Of a DNA stretch of 64,000 nucleotides, positions 52,485 through 61,941 are shown in pieces. The notes under the pieces are model-generated. The model did not search any database. It was not told where the DNA came from and saw nothing but the letters and a program-made list of their open reading frames with translations. This stretch comes from G965267335 sp965267335. Lineage in GTDB: Bacteria; Bacteroidota; Bacteroidia; Cytophagales; JAAEPT01. The position numbers and the translations under genes were made by a program. Numbering within the stretch: position 1 is the first letter of the stretch; the number at the start of each line of letters is the position of its first letter. The DNA lies in the NCBI GenBank assembly GCA_965267335.1, contig OZ253953.1, positions 2,790,001 to 2,854,000 on the forward strand. Direction: 5' to 3'.

Positions 52485-53548
52485 AATATTGTACTTAAAG
52501 GAACCTTCTTCTGCGGACCTGCAAAATCCGGGCATGGAAGTTTCTTCGGAATATGATGTCTATGATCTCGAAAAAACTGATATGTAATATTGAGTTCATG
52601 TGAACCAATTGTTCTTGAAGGCCTTAATTTTGACACCACAAAGTCATAGCTATAGGTTAATGTAATATGTCTTAGTCTCCAGCCAGCCATCAAAATTATA
52701 GACTCATTATTTTGAAGGTCCTTAGAGTATTTCTTAATGGGAATTCCTCTATACCAAACTCCAAACAACAACTGATCATCCATACCATGTAAACCAATAT
52801 CTAGTTGGTCTGACTTTCCCTGAAGTTTATAATGGACCATTGGAAAGATGTAAAAGGGTTTAGTATACCCTGTAAAACGAGTAAAGTTCACATGCCCCAA
52901 TTTATATTTATGGCCTGCAATAAATGTGTGCTTCATGGGCAGTTGTGCACTACCGTCAAGAAAGGTTTGATTGGGTTCAGTTAGGTGATGTGCGGAATAT
53001 CCCAGCCAGGTATTATTAGAATAATATAAAGCTCCCGTAGAAAAGTCCGGGTAAATAATTCTGGAGTTTGGATGTCCTTCAACAGAGGAAGCAATCATTC
53101 CCTGATCATCCAATTGGTCAGGATAAATCAACCCTGAATAGTCTATATGCCTGGAAACAATTGACGCTTGTATTCCAAAGCGCAACGAGTGCACATCATC
53201 TAAATGGACATCGTACGAATAGAACATAGAAAAGTCCTGGGAGTTAATGTTGGACCTTCCTTGAATGTCATGAAGAAAATACATGCCATATCCACTCTTA
53301 CTCTTGGCACTATAAGTATCATATGCCACCAATGACGTTAGGTATTTTCCTGCAAGTCCTGGCCATTGAATCCGTTGATGTCCCATCAATCTATGATGAT
53401 GAGAGCGACCGGCTAAGGCTGGATTCAACATTAAATCGGTTTCATAAAACTGCGAGAGCTGAATATCCTGAGCGGGTAAATTATACCTCAGCCCTACTAA
53501 CAGTACTATTAACAGGAGTTTCTTCAACAAATTCGCTTTAAATGACAA
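52481..53548 (-). CDS. T9SS PorP/SprF-family outer-membrane protein
   Basis: Outer-membrane beta-barrel of the PorP/SprF family, needed in gliding bacteria to export or attach large adhesins with a type B C-terminal domain. The start is TTG at 53548 (no in-frame ATG upstream before a stop), giving a signal peptide that ends NLPA-Q. The N-terminus QDIQLSQFYETDLMLNPALAGRSHHHRLMGHQRIQWPG is the classic SprF opening, and the mature chain has repeated barrel strands (GYGMYFLHDIQGRSN, SVRFGIQASIVS-like segments). The gene is divergent from the giant adhesin, whose C-terminal domain is of the SprF-dependent kind, so the two look like a cognate pair. Confidence 0.93.
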   Translation of the reverse strand: MSFKANLLKKLLLIVLLVGLRYNLPAQDIQLSQFYETDLMLNPALAGRSHHHRLMGHQRIQWPGLAGKYLTSLVAYDTYSAKSKSGYGMYFLHDIQGRSNINSQDFSMFYSYDVHLDDVHSLRFGIQASIVSRHIDYSGLIYPDQLDDQGMIASSVEGHPNSRIIYPDFSTGALYYSNNTWLGYSAHHLTEPNQTFLDGSAQLPMKHTFIAGHKYKLGHVNFTRFTGYTKPFYIFPMVHYKLQGKSDQLDIGLHGMDDQLLFGVWYRGIPIKKYSKDLQNNESIILMAGWRLRHITLTYSYDFVVSKLRPSRTIGSHELNITYQFFRDHRHHIPKKLPCPDFAGPQKKVPLSTIF

Positions 53549-53559
53549 GGAATGGTAGT

Positions 53560-53685
53560 GTGCTCAATAACTTTCCTTGGAACAAAGATAGTAGTTTCTT
53601 TATATTAATTTACTTATTTTTAGGGGCCGACTTAGTAAATCGTTTACTTCTTACCATACTATAATAAAACAAGGTTATTGAGCAC
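53560..53685. repeat. mirrored 12-bp element upstream of the divergent T9SS pair
   Basis: GTGCTCAATAAC (53560-53571) is the exact reverse complement of GTTATTGAGCAC (53674-53685). Each copy lies exactly 11 nt before a start codon, TTG of PorP/SprF on the minus strand and ATG of the adhesin on the plus strand, so both transcripts carry GTTATTGAGCAC at the same place. The rest of the 148-nt gap is AT-rich without a clear consensus promoter. Confidence 0.75.
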
Positions 53686-53696
53686 TACGAATCAGT

Positions 53697-56600
53697 ATGG
53701 ACAAGAAAATTAGGGGGAGCATTGTATTGTTACTATGCTATTTTTGGTTTTATGCCGTAAAGGTATATTCCCAATCAACATGTGATGTAAGTACGCCATC
53801 TTTTACCTTTGATCTATCTGGTAATCCAGATAGTACCTGGATTTCTCCAGAAGTTAGAAGGTCAGGCTTGTGTTGTGATATTGATCCAAATGAACGACCT
53901 CCGGTGCGATGTGTCGAATTTTTCTTCACATTGGACTCAAGTGCCATCGGAATTATTTTTGATATCGCATCAGGAGCAATTCCACCCGGGGCACTCTATT
54001 ACCAGATAAACTGTCAAGGGCGCTATCAATTCGGTGACCTATTATGCCTTGATGGTCCAGGTCCATATCGTTTAACATTCTGCAAACCCGGAAACAACCC
54101 CAATACTTATTCGATAACTTCTGTTGGACCTCCCAGAGTATCACCACCGGTTGCTGTGAGTGATGGGTGTAGTGCATTTCTAACTGCCGATGGCTATGAC
54201 CCCGCTACCATTCAATGGAGATCTGTACCATCAGATTCGATTCTGGAATCTTATCTGGACTGCCTGACCTGCGACAGTGTTAATGCCACTTGGCAGGCAG
54301 GAGCACCTGATACTGTCATCTATGAGGTCAGCGGTATACCTATCGGAGGTTGTTCCCCTACCCCCGTGGTTAGACAAACCGCTGTCATCTTCATCAATGA
54401 TAAAGTTGTTCAAATATTACCCCAGGATCCGGCTATTTGTTTTGGTAGTACAGGGGTTGACCTGACTGCTAATATTTCAGGAGGTGTCCCTCCTTATGTT
54501 TATGTTTGGAACACCGGTGATACTAGTCAAACAATCCGAGCAACTGTCGAAGGAAATTACTGGGTAGAAGTTTTTGATAATACAAGTTGTCCAACCGCAG
54601 GTGATACAGTAACTGTAACTGCTTTCTTAAATCCCATTATTGCCAATGCAGATGCAGATGTGAGCGTGTGCGCTGATAACCCTTCGGTTATGCTTAATGG
54701 AAGCGTAACGGGTGTTACCACAGGAGTTTGGTCAGGAGGGAATGGAATCTATACACCCAACGATTCTACTCTCAACGCCACATATACTCCCACACAGGCA
54801 GAGATTGATACAGGTAGTATAACTCTTACACTAACAACCACCAATAATGCAACCTGCCCTCCGGACTCTGATCAGGTAACCTTGTCAATCACCCCCACTC
54901 CTATTGTTGTCGCAGGAAGTGATGAGATGGTGTGTGCTAACAACCCTTCGCTAACCTTGAACGGAAGTGTAACTAACGCTGGTGGTGGACGTTGGTCAGG
55001 GGGAAGTGGTACATTCTTCCCTAATGACTCTACTTTAAATGCTATTTATACCCCCGGAAGTGATGAAATAACTAATGGTTCTGCAACTCTTATTCTTACA
55101 TCTATTCAGAATGGCACCTGTAATCCGGTCTCGGATACCATCCTTATTATAATTACTCCTGCACCGACCATTGACGCAGGTCCTAATATTAGTACTTGTG
55201 CAAATAATATTTCCGCAGTCTTATCAGGCTCAGTTACCGTGTCTTCGGGTGGCATTTGGTCAGGAGGGGCAGGAACCTTTTCTCCTTCTAATACCGACCT
55301 AAATGCCTCTTATACACCCTCGAGTACTGAAATTGCGAATGGAACGGTTACCCTGACCATTACGTCAACTGGGAATGGTAATTGCAATGCCGTCACGGAT
55401 GATATGACCATATTCATTGCACCATCACCAATTGTTGATGCGGGTCCAAATCAAGTAGTTTGTGCGAATAACTCTCAAACATCTTTGAATGGAGCCGTAA
55501 ATAATGCAACAGGTGGGCAATGGCTTGGTGGATCGGGAATATTCAGTCCCGACAGAAATACACTACAAGTCAACTATGACCCCAGTGCCAGTGAAATCGG
55601 AGTCGGTAACATCACTTTGATTCTGGAATCAACGGGAAATGGCAGTTGCGTGGCAGTTACAGACGAGGTTACAATCACGATAACGCCTGCCCCAACTGCG
55701 GATGCCGGACCAGACCAAACAGTTTGTGCCAACAATGCATCAGTAAACTTAAATGGTAGTGTTACAATCGCCACTGATGGCAATTGGATATCTGATGGTG
55801 ACGGAACTTTTAGCCCGGACGCCAATAGTCTTTCCACATCCTACACTCCTGGTATCCTTGATACAACAACAGGAATCGTAAATATCGTTTTAACCACTAT
55901 TAACAATAACAACTGTCTTCCAGTAACTGATTCCATGGTAATCAATATTACTCCCGCTCCCGTAATCAATGCCGGACCAGACGTAAGTATTTGTTCAAAC
56001 AATGCTACAGCAGCTCTAAATGGAACGGTAAGTTCTGGGTTTGATGCAGTTTGGGTTGGCGGAAATGGAGTATTTTCTCCTAACCGAAATAATTTGACTC
56101 CGAATTATGTTCCCAATTCTACAGAAATTTCTACCGGATTTGTGACATTAACTTTACTTTCAACAAACAACGGAAACTGTGTCCCTGTAAGTGATGACAT
56201 GGTAGTCAATATCACCCCCGCTCCAGTAGTTAACATTTTACCAGATTCTTCATGCTCAGATAATCCACAACTCGTGATTACAGCCCAGGTGACAAGTGTT
56301 AACGGGTTAAGTTGGGCCGGTGGTAATGGATTGTATAATTATGACTCTGCATCCTATACACTCACCTATACTCCAACAGCCAATGAGGTTGCAAATGGTT
56401 TTGTAACCCTAAATGCAACTTCAATTAATAACGGTAACTGTCTCGCTGCAAGCGATAATGCTATTTATAACTTCACACCTATTCCGACCGTTGATGCCGG
56501 ACCAGACCAAACTATATGTACTGGGACAGACACGGTATCATTACTGGGATCCATTACAATAACTGGTGGAGCAACGTGGTCAACCTCCGGTAGTGGTAAT

Positions 56601-59600
56601 TTCCTCCCTTCTTCCATGGACTTGGACGCTTCCTACATTCCCTCTCACGAGGATTCTGCAATCTTTGGCACGGTCACAATTACGTTGACCACCGATCCAA
56701 TTAACAACTGTAATATTTACACTGATAATTTGGAGTTATCTTTTGCCACAGGGCCAACAATAAATGCAGGTATGGATGATACAATATGCACCAATGACTT
56801 TCCTATACAATTATCAGCAGCAGGTAGCCCTGGAAGATGGATAGGAAACGGAGGTATGTTTAGTCCTGATAGTACATCACTAAATTCAAATTATACTCCC
56901 TCTACACCTGAGGTTACCTCAGAGGTAACCACATTAGTATTTCTTACGGACTCTACCGCATTTTGTCCAGCAATTACGGATACGGTAATATATGTAATAC
57001 CTCCAGGCCCAACAGTTAATGCGGGGCCTGATATGTCGATTTGTTCCGATAACGGATCGGTTGATTTAGTAGGTGCAATAAACAATGTCTCAACTGCTGG
57101 TTGGACAACTACTGGAACTGGTACATTCAGTCCGGATTCCGCAACATTAAGCACTACCTACAACTTATCGGGAGCCGAATCTTCGATAACAGACACCATT
57201 CTCTTAAGATTTACACTTACTACAACCGATACCTCTTCTTGTTCGAGTGAAACAGACCAGGTAGATGTGCTGATTACCCCCTCTCCTACGATCAATGCCG
57301 GTGCTGATTTATCATTCTGTGCTGATGTAGAATCCTTCGAAGTTTCAGGTAACGTGACTATTTCGTCTGGCGGTAGCTGGACATCATCAGGTGATGGGAT
57401 TTTTGTTACTACGGCAGATTCAATAAGCACCACATATGAACCTTCTGTAAACGATACAGCAGTTGGTTCCATACTATTAACATTAACAAGTACTGGCAAT
57501 GGATCGTGTTCTCCTGTAAATGATACAAAAATGATCAATTTTCAACCAGTTCCGATCATTAATGCAGGGCCTGATACAATAGTGTGTGATGATGTTAGTA
57601 GTATTACACTAAATGGAATGGTTGTAAATGCTACGGGAGGCATATGGTCAAGTTCGGGGTCAGGCATATTTAGCCCATCCACCACTCAACTTTCGACATA
57701 CTATCTTGGTGCACCATCGGATACCGTGAATGGGGGGGTGACGTTGACCTTAACGAGTACAGGGAATGGTATTTGTGATGCTGTGACGGACGAACTTCAA
57801 ATTAACTTTACTGACAAAACTTCTGCAGATGCCGGCCCTGATTTAATTGTTTGCTCTGATACCGCTTATATAGATATATTCGGAGAAATCGAAATTGCAT
57901 CCGGGGGATTGTGGTCTACCAGCGGAGCAGGCACCTTTCAACCAAGTGACACCTCTTTAATAGCACAATATATACCTGACCCTCAAGACCTTGCAGACGA
58001 ACAAGTTACTCTTACATTAGAAACAACAGGTAATGGTGATTGTTTCACGAGGTTTGATGATATGACGATTACCTTTACTCAACCTCCAACAATAGAAGCG
58101 GGTCCCGATTTGTCTATTTGCCAGGATGGTGGTGATGTTATCTTGAGTGCAACGGTAACCATTGCCTCAGGAGCTGAGTGGACAACAACCAATGGCGGTG
58201 GTATGATTTCAGTCCTTTCAAGTTTAACCAGCCAATACACAACTATAGACAATGACACCTCAATCGCTCCAATTCATCTATTTGCCACAACAACAGGTAA
58301 TGGTATGTGCAAACCTGTCGTTGACAGTACCGAACTATTATTTACACCCCCTCCTACTATTGATGCAGGAGCGGATCAAGTATTGTGCTATTCAAGTACT
58401 AGTACTTCTCTATCAGCAAGTTATACGATAGCAACCGGAGTAAGTTGGTCATGTGGGAATTGTTCAGGTGTGTTTAGCCCTGGGAACTCATATTCAAGTA
58501 CCAGCTATTTCTTTTCCAATGCTGATAAAGCACAAGGTTTGTTGACATTTGTAGCAACAACCACGGGAAATGGCACCTGCCAACCTAGGAGGGACACAAT
58601 GATAGTTACATTTTCAGATGTTCCCGTTGTGGACGCAGGTGACGGAAATATTTGTTCTGATGCTTCAAGTATTGAATTATTTGGAACGGCACAAAATTCC
58701 CATCATGTACTCTGGACCACCTCAGGTACCGGTACATTTACTAGTGATACTTCCACAACTACGTTCTACAATCCATCGGCCTCCGATGTTTCAGCCGGGA
58801 GTGTTACGATAACGTTTACCGGAATTAGTTGTGTAAGCAGAAATGATGAATTATTAATCACGTTCACTCCACCACCAAATGTAACCATAGATTCAGACAC
58901 TCTAATTTGTTCGCATAATTCGCTTTCGCTTGAAGGAACTGTGACTAATGCGGGAGGAGGCCTCTGGAGTGCTTCAGGAGGCGGTGCATTTAGTCCAAAT
59001 AATTCAAGCTTAATTAATCAGTATGCACCTTCATTCATTGATATTAATAACGGCTATGTAAATATTTATATAGAAACTACTGGCAATGGAAATTGTGACC
59101 CTGCCTACGATACTATATATGTAGAGATACTACCTGCTCCAACTGCTAATGCCGGCTCAGATGATGTGGTGTGTGCTGAGTTAACTGGAGTAACGGTCAA
59201 CGGAAGTATATCTAATGCCACCGTTGCGACCTGGACGACAGCAGGCACTGGAACATTTTCTCCTGAAAATTCGGAGAACACAGTATATACTCCATCACAA
59301 GCAGATGTTAATAGCGGTTCAGTAAGTTTAACATTAACCGCATCCAATCCTGGGTCATGTAATCCACCAGTTTCAGATAATATGAGAATTCTATTTGCCG
59401 AGCCTCCTATAGTTGATGCAGGTCCAGCCCAAGTAGCATGTGCAGATGATGCTGGAGTTGCTTTTGATGGAAGCATTCAGAATGCTACCGGTGGGACATG
59501 GACAACTACCGGAACCGGAACTTTCTCGAACCCAAACAGCACTCAAACAGAATACTTTTTTACGCAAGCTGATGCCGTGATGGGTAAAATAATCATGACA

Positions 59601-60671
59601 TTAACATCTACAGGCAATGGACTTTGTGATGCCAGAAACGATACGGTTAGTCTTACTATCGCTGAGGTACCTAATGTCGATGCCGGGGCCGACCGTTTTT
59701 ACTGCGCAGATGTGCCTCTGGTACCAATAAATGGATCGGTAACCATAGCTACAGAATGGGATTGGAGTACTCCAAACGGTACAGGAACTTTTTCTCCCGA
59801 TAATGTATCACTTACAAATAGTTATCAATCTACTATTGCAGATACTACTCTTGGTCAGATAAGTATTTGGTTAACAGCGAATATTAATGGCGGTTGCTTA
59901 GGTTATGATTACTTTGATATAACCTATTTTCAAGCTCCAGAGATGGTTCTTGTAGATACACCTGCTTGTATTGGTGATATCGTATATCTTGTCGGTGATC
60001 CGAGTAATGTTACACAAGGCATTGGTAATTATGAATGGTATAGAGACGGAATTCTACTTCCAGGTGATACTACTAATATTCTAGAAGTAGATAGCAGTGG
60101 GGTTTATAGAGTTTACTATGAGCTGGATAATTGTGTCGCTGTTGACTCAGCCGATATTGACTTTTTTCCCAGGCCTGTCCCAGATAATGATCCGTTGGTC
60201 GAATTTTGTTCCGAGAACCAGGGTTATGTTGAAGTTGATGCTGGGCCAGCTGTGAGTTATTATTGGTATTTAACGGGCGACAGTACCCGATATATTGATG
60301 TGGAATCAGAAGGGTTTTATGAGTTTGATATTTTTAATGAGTACAAATGCCCGACTCATGATAGCGTATTTGTATGGGATGTTTGTCCTCCAAGACTTTT
60401 TGTCCCTACTATTTTTAGTCCGAACGGAGATGGTACAAATGACGAATTCATGGTTTTTGGAGCCTATTTCAAAGATTTTGAACTGCTTATATTTAATCGT
60501 TGGGGTGAAATAATCTTTAGGACAAACGATCGAAATCATACTTGGGATGGAAACTACCTTGGTGAACCGATGCCAATAGGGGTATACAACTGGAGAGTAA
60601 CATACGATGGTCTATCAGAATCATTCGGAGGCCCTTTTCAACAAAAAGGGAGTGTAACGATTGTGCGTTAA
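53697..60671 (+). CDS. giant T9SS-secreted repeat adhesin
   Basis: Predicted surface protein of 2,324 residues. A signal peptide (1-26) leads into an N-terminal region of about 200 residues, then one SprB-type repeat (ISGGVPPYVYVWNTGDTSQTI, about 255-290). About 20 tandem modules of roughly 88 residues cover residues 315-2080, each opening like AGPDQTVCANNAS and closing like TLTLTSTGNGNC, with a Cys near each end. Two Ig-like segments follow, and a gliding-motility-associated C-terminal domain fills 2233-2324 (LFVPTIFSPNGDGTNDEF, NRWGEIIFRTND, NHTWDG, PIGVYNWRV). It should be exported by T9SS with the help of the divergent PorP/SprF and may act in adhesion or gliding. It overlaps the serine-hydrolase gene tail to tail. 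Confidence 0.93.
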   Translation: MDKKIRGSIVLLLCYFWFYAVKVYSQSTCDVSTPSFTFDLSGNPDSTWISPEVRRSGLCCDIDPNERPPVRCVEFFFTLDSSAIGIIFDIASGAIPPGALYYQINCQGRYQFGDLLCLDGPGPYRLTFCKPGNNPNTYSITSVGPPRVSPPVAVSDGCSAFLTADGYDPATIQWRSVPSDSILESYLDCLTCDSVNATWQAGAPDTVIYEVSGIPIGGCSPTPVVRQTAVIFINDKVVQILPQDPAICFGSTGVDLTANISGGVPPYVYVWNTGDTSQTIRATVEGNYWVEVFDNTSCPTAGDTVTVTAFLNPIIANADADVSVCADNPSVMLNGSVTGVTTGVWSGGNGIYTPNDSTLNATYTPTQAEIDTGSITLTLTTTNNATCPPDSDQVTLSITPTPIVVAGSDEMVCANNPSLTLNGSVTNAGGGRWSGGSGTFFPNDSTLNAIYTPGSDEITNGSATLILTSIQNGTCNPVSDTILIIITPAPTIDAGPNISTCANNISAVLSGSVTVSSGGIWSGGAGTFSPSNTDLNASYTPSSTEIANGTVTLTITSTGNGNCNAVTDDMTIFIAPSPIVDAGPNQVVCANNSQTSLNGAVNNATGGQWLGGSGIFSPDRNTLQVNYDPSASEIGVGNITLILESTGNGSCVAVTDEVTITITPAPTADAGPDQTVCANNASVNLNGSVTIATDGNWISDGDGTFSPDANSLSTSYTPGILDTTTGIVNIVLTTINNNNCLPVTDSMVINITPAPVINAGPDVSICSNNATAALNGTVSSGFDAVWVGGNGVFSPNRNNLTPNYVPNSTEISTGFVTLTLLSTNNGNCVPVSDDMVVNITPAPVVNILPDSSCSDNPQLVITAQVTSVNGLSWAGGNGLYNYDSASYTLTYTPTANEVANGFVTLNATSINNGNCLAASDNAIYNFTPIPTVDAGPDQTICTGTDTVSLLGSITITGGATWSTSGSGNFLPSSMDLDASYIPSHEDSAIFGTVTITLTTDPINNCNIYTDNLELSFATGPTINAGMDDTICTNDFPIQLSAAGSPGRWIGNGGMFSPDSTSLNSNYTPSTPEVTSEVTTLVFLTDSTAFCPAITDTVIYVIPPGPTVNAGPDMSICSDNGSVDLVGAINNVSTAGWTTTGTGTFSPDSATLSTTYNLSGAESSITDTILLRFTLTTTDTSSCSSETDQVDVLITPSPTINAGADLSFCADVESFEVSGNVTISSGGSWTSSGDGIFVTTADSISTTYEPSVNDTAVGSILLTLTSTGNGSCSPVNDTKMINFQPVPIINAGPDTIVCDDVSSITLNGMVVNATGGIWSSSGSGIFSPSTTQLSTYYLGAPSDTVNGGVTLTLTSTGNGICDAVTDELQINFTDKTSADAGPDLIVCSDTAYIDIFGEIEIASGGLWSTSGAGTFQPSDTSLIAQYIPDPQDLADEQVTLTLETTGNGDCFTRFDDMTITFTQPPTIEAGPDLSICQDGGDVILSATVTIASGAEWTTTNGGGMISVLSSLTSQYTTIDNDTSIAPIHLFATTTGNGMCKPVVDSTELLFTPPPTIDAGADQVLCYSSTSTSLSASYTIATGVSWSCGNCSGVFSPGNSYSSTSYFFSNADKAQGLLTFVATTTGNGTCQPRRDTMIVTFSDVPVVDAGDGNICSDASSIELFGTAQNSHHVLWTTSGTGTFTSDTSTTTFYNPSASDVSAGSVTITFTGISCVSRNDELLITFTPPPNVTIDSDTLICSHNSLSLEGTVTNAGGGLWSASGGGAFSPNNSSLINQYAPSFIDINNGYVNIYIETTGNGNCDPAYDTIYVEILPAPTANAGSDDVVCAELTGVTVNGSISNATVATWTTAGTGTFSPENSENTVYTPSQADVNSGSVSLTLTASNPGSCNPPVSDNMRILFAEPPIVDAGPAQVACADDAGVAFDGSIQNATGGTWTTTGTGTFSNPNSTQTEYFFTQADAVMGKIIMTLTSTGNGLCDARNDTVSLTIAEVPNVDAGADRFYCADVPLVPINGSVTIATEWDWSTPNGTGTFSPDNVSLTNSYQSTIADTTLGQISIWLTANINGGCLGYDYFDITYFQAPEMVLVDTPACIGDIVYLVGDPSNVTQGIGNYEWYRDGILLPGDTTNILEVDSSGVYRVYYELDNCVAVDSADIDFFPRPVPDNDPLVEFCSENQGYVEVDAGPAVSYYWYLTGDSTRYIDVESEGFYEFDIFNEYKCPTHDSVFVWDVCPPRLFVPTIFSPNGDGTNDEFMVFGAYFKDFELLIFNRWGEIIFRTNDRNHTWDGNYLGEPMPIGVYNWRVTYDGLSESFGGPFQQKGSVTIVR
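54640..59930 (+). repeat. about 20 tandem 88-residue adhesin modules
   Basis: Protein-level tandem repeats with consensus AGPDxxxCxxxxxxxLNGxV ... GGxWSGGxGTFSP ... YTPSxxE ... VTLTLTSTGNGxC. The number comes from counting the AG-D-C openings by eye. Copies are clearly diverged at DNA level, so there is no sign of recent amplification. Several copies are degenerate (e.g. LPDSSCSDNPQL near 56240). Confidence 0.85.
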
Positions 60672-61843
60672 TTGTTTTCGGCTACCTCTTCTTTCCAATA
60701 AACCTTTTCCTCATCATACCCGACCAATGGTAAAAGATTATCAATACTGATAAATCCACCCATTTTATTGGTCAGTACGATGAGCGTAGCATCATTTGGT
60801 AATACTCTGATGTAGTGAGTTTTAAACCCCTTCCACCAGCCAGTATGATAGACAACCCTCTTTTCAGGGTTTGAGTTATTAATTCTCCAGCCCAATCCAT
60901 AGTTATCACACTGATACAACTCCTCGTGCAAAGGAACCATGGACTTCTTCAAACTCTTTTGGGAGACAATAAGGCCGGTGTATAGAAGTTGATCAAGTTT
61001 GTACAAGTCTTCAACGGTGCTATAAACCCCTTTATCTCCAACCGCACCATCCAGGTAACTCAATGGAATCAACCGTCCTCTTGATGTATAACCTTTAACC
61101 TTAAGTTCTTTCGGGTACTTACGCCAATCAATTTCCTGTTGCAAAACAAAGGAATTATGCATACCTGCTTTACGAAAAATATTCTCTTCAATAAACTTTT
61201 TATAGGTGGTTCCTGATACCTTCTCAATAACAGAGGCCAGCAGCATAAAATTTGTATTACTGTAATTGTACTTTATTCTAGGCCGTAAGTACGGAGCAGG
61301 CTCATTATCGGTCATGATTTGTAATACATCATCATTGGTGATCGAACCGAGTTCTTTAGAATCCCATAGTTCATCGCAGTAGTACATATAATTTGAAAGG
61401 CCAGAATAGTGACTTAGTAAATCCCTTATCGTAATTCCATGATATGGAAAGTTCTTTAAATGCTTTTGTACTGAATCATCGAGACTTATTTTGCCCTCAT
61501 CCACCAGCACCATAATACCAAGTGCGGTAATAGGCTTAGAAACTGAAGCGAGCTGAAAAGCATCTGTAGTCTTAAGTGGAATTTTCTTTTTGATGTCAGC
61601 ATACCCAAATGCCTTAGTATAGACTATTTTTCCATTTTTAGCGGCAAGAACACATCCATTGAATCGATTTAATTTGAATCGAGTTGTAAAAAATGAATCT
61701 AGTTTTAGAGAATACTTATCCGTTGATGCCTTCGGGGGCACTTTTTCTTGCTTTGTTTCGTGTACAACAAACTTTTTAACAGGTTTATTGCAACCGAAAA
61801 CTAGCATAAGGGTTCCAACTATGTATGCAATGCTCGTTCGCAC
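60668..61843 (-). CDS. serine hydrolase lipoprotein (class C beta-lactamase fold)
   Basis: Lipoprotein of 391 residues, Cys18 in the lipobox LMLVFGC. The penicillin-binding-like active site is visible as S100-V-S-K103 (SxxK), YSN in KYNYSNTNFMLLAS, and HTG in YHTGWWKG near the C-terminus. This is the beta-lactamase family PF00144, which also includes esterases and D-aminopeptidases, so real beta-lactamase activity should not be assumed. The catalytic set is complete. Its stop overlaps the adhesin stop, and it shares strand with the OmpA/PD40 gene 98 nt upstream. Confidence 0.9.
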   Translation of the reverse strand: MRTSIAYIVGTLMLVFGCNKPVKKFVVHETKQEKVPPKASTDKYSLKLDSFFTTRFKLNRFNGCVLAAKNGKIVYTKAFGYADIKKKIPLKTTDAFQLASVSKPITALGIMVLVDEGKISLDDSVQKHLKNFPYHGITIRDLLSHYSGLSNYMYYCDELWDSKELGSITNDDVLQIMTDNEPAPYLRPRIKYNYSNTNFMLLASVIEKVSGTTYKKFIEENIFRKAGMHNSFVLQQEIDWRKYPKELKVKGYTSRGRLIPLSYLDGAVGDKGVYSTVEDLYKLDQLLYTGLIVSQKSLKKSMVPLHEELYQCDNYGLGWRINNSNPEKRVVYHTGWWKGFKTHYIRVLPNDATLIVLTNKMGGFISIDNLLPLVGYDEEKVYWKEEVAENN

Positions 61844-61941
61844 AATTTCCGCAAGGAGGGCTTACGGTACTTGGTTATGCTGCGAAAATAGAAAAAAAAG
61901 GCCTGAACTTCAAATTAAGGTAATGTCGAGATAACAATTCC

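Noticed and set aside
57158..59476. Long antisense frames inside the adhesin gene
   Set aside because: They are mirror frames of the Thr/Gly/Asn-rich repeats, are compositionally odd and have no start or leader context.
54640..59930. Regular repeats that could suggest a CRISPR array or DNA satellite
   Set aside because: The period of about 264 bp exists at protein level only, copies are diverged in DNA, and the whole stretch is one open frame.
60668..61843. Antibiotic-resistance beta-lactamase
   Set aside because: The SxxK, YSN and HTG set fits the broad PF00144 serine-hydrolase family, most members of which are not resistance enzymes.
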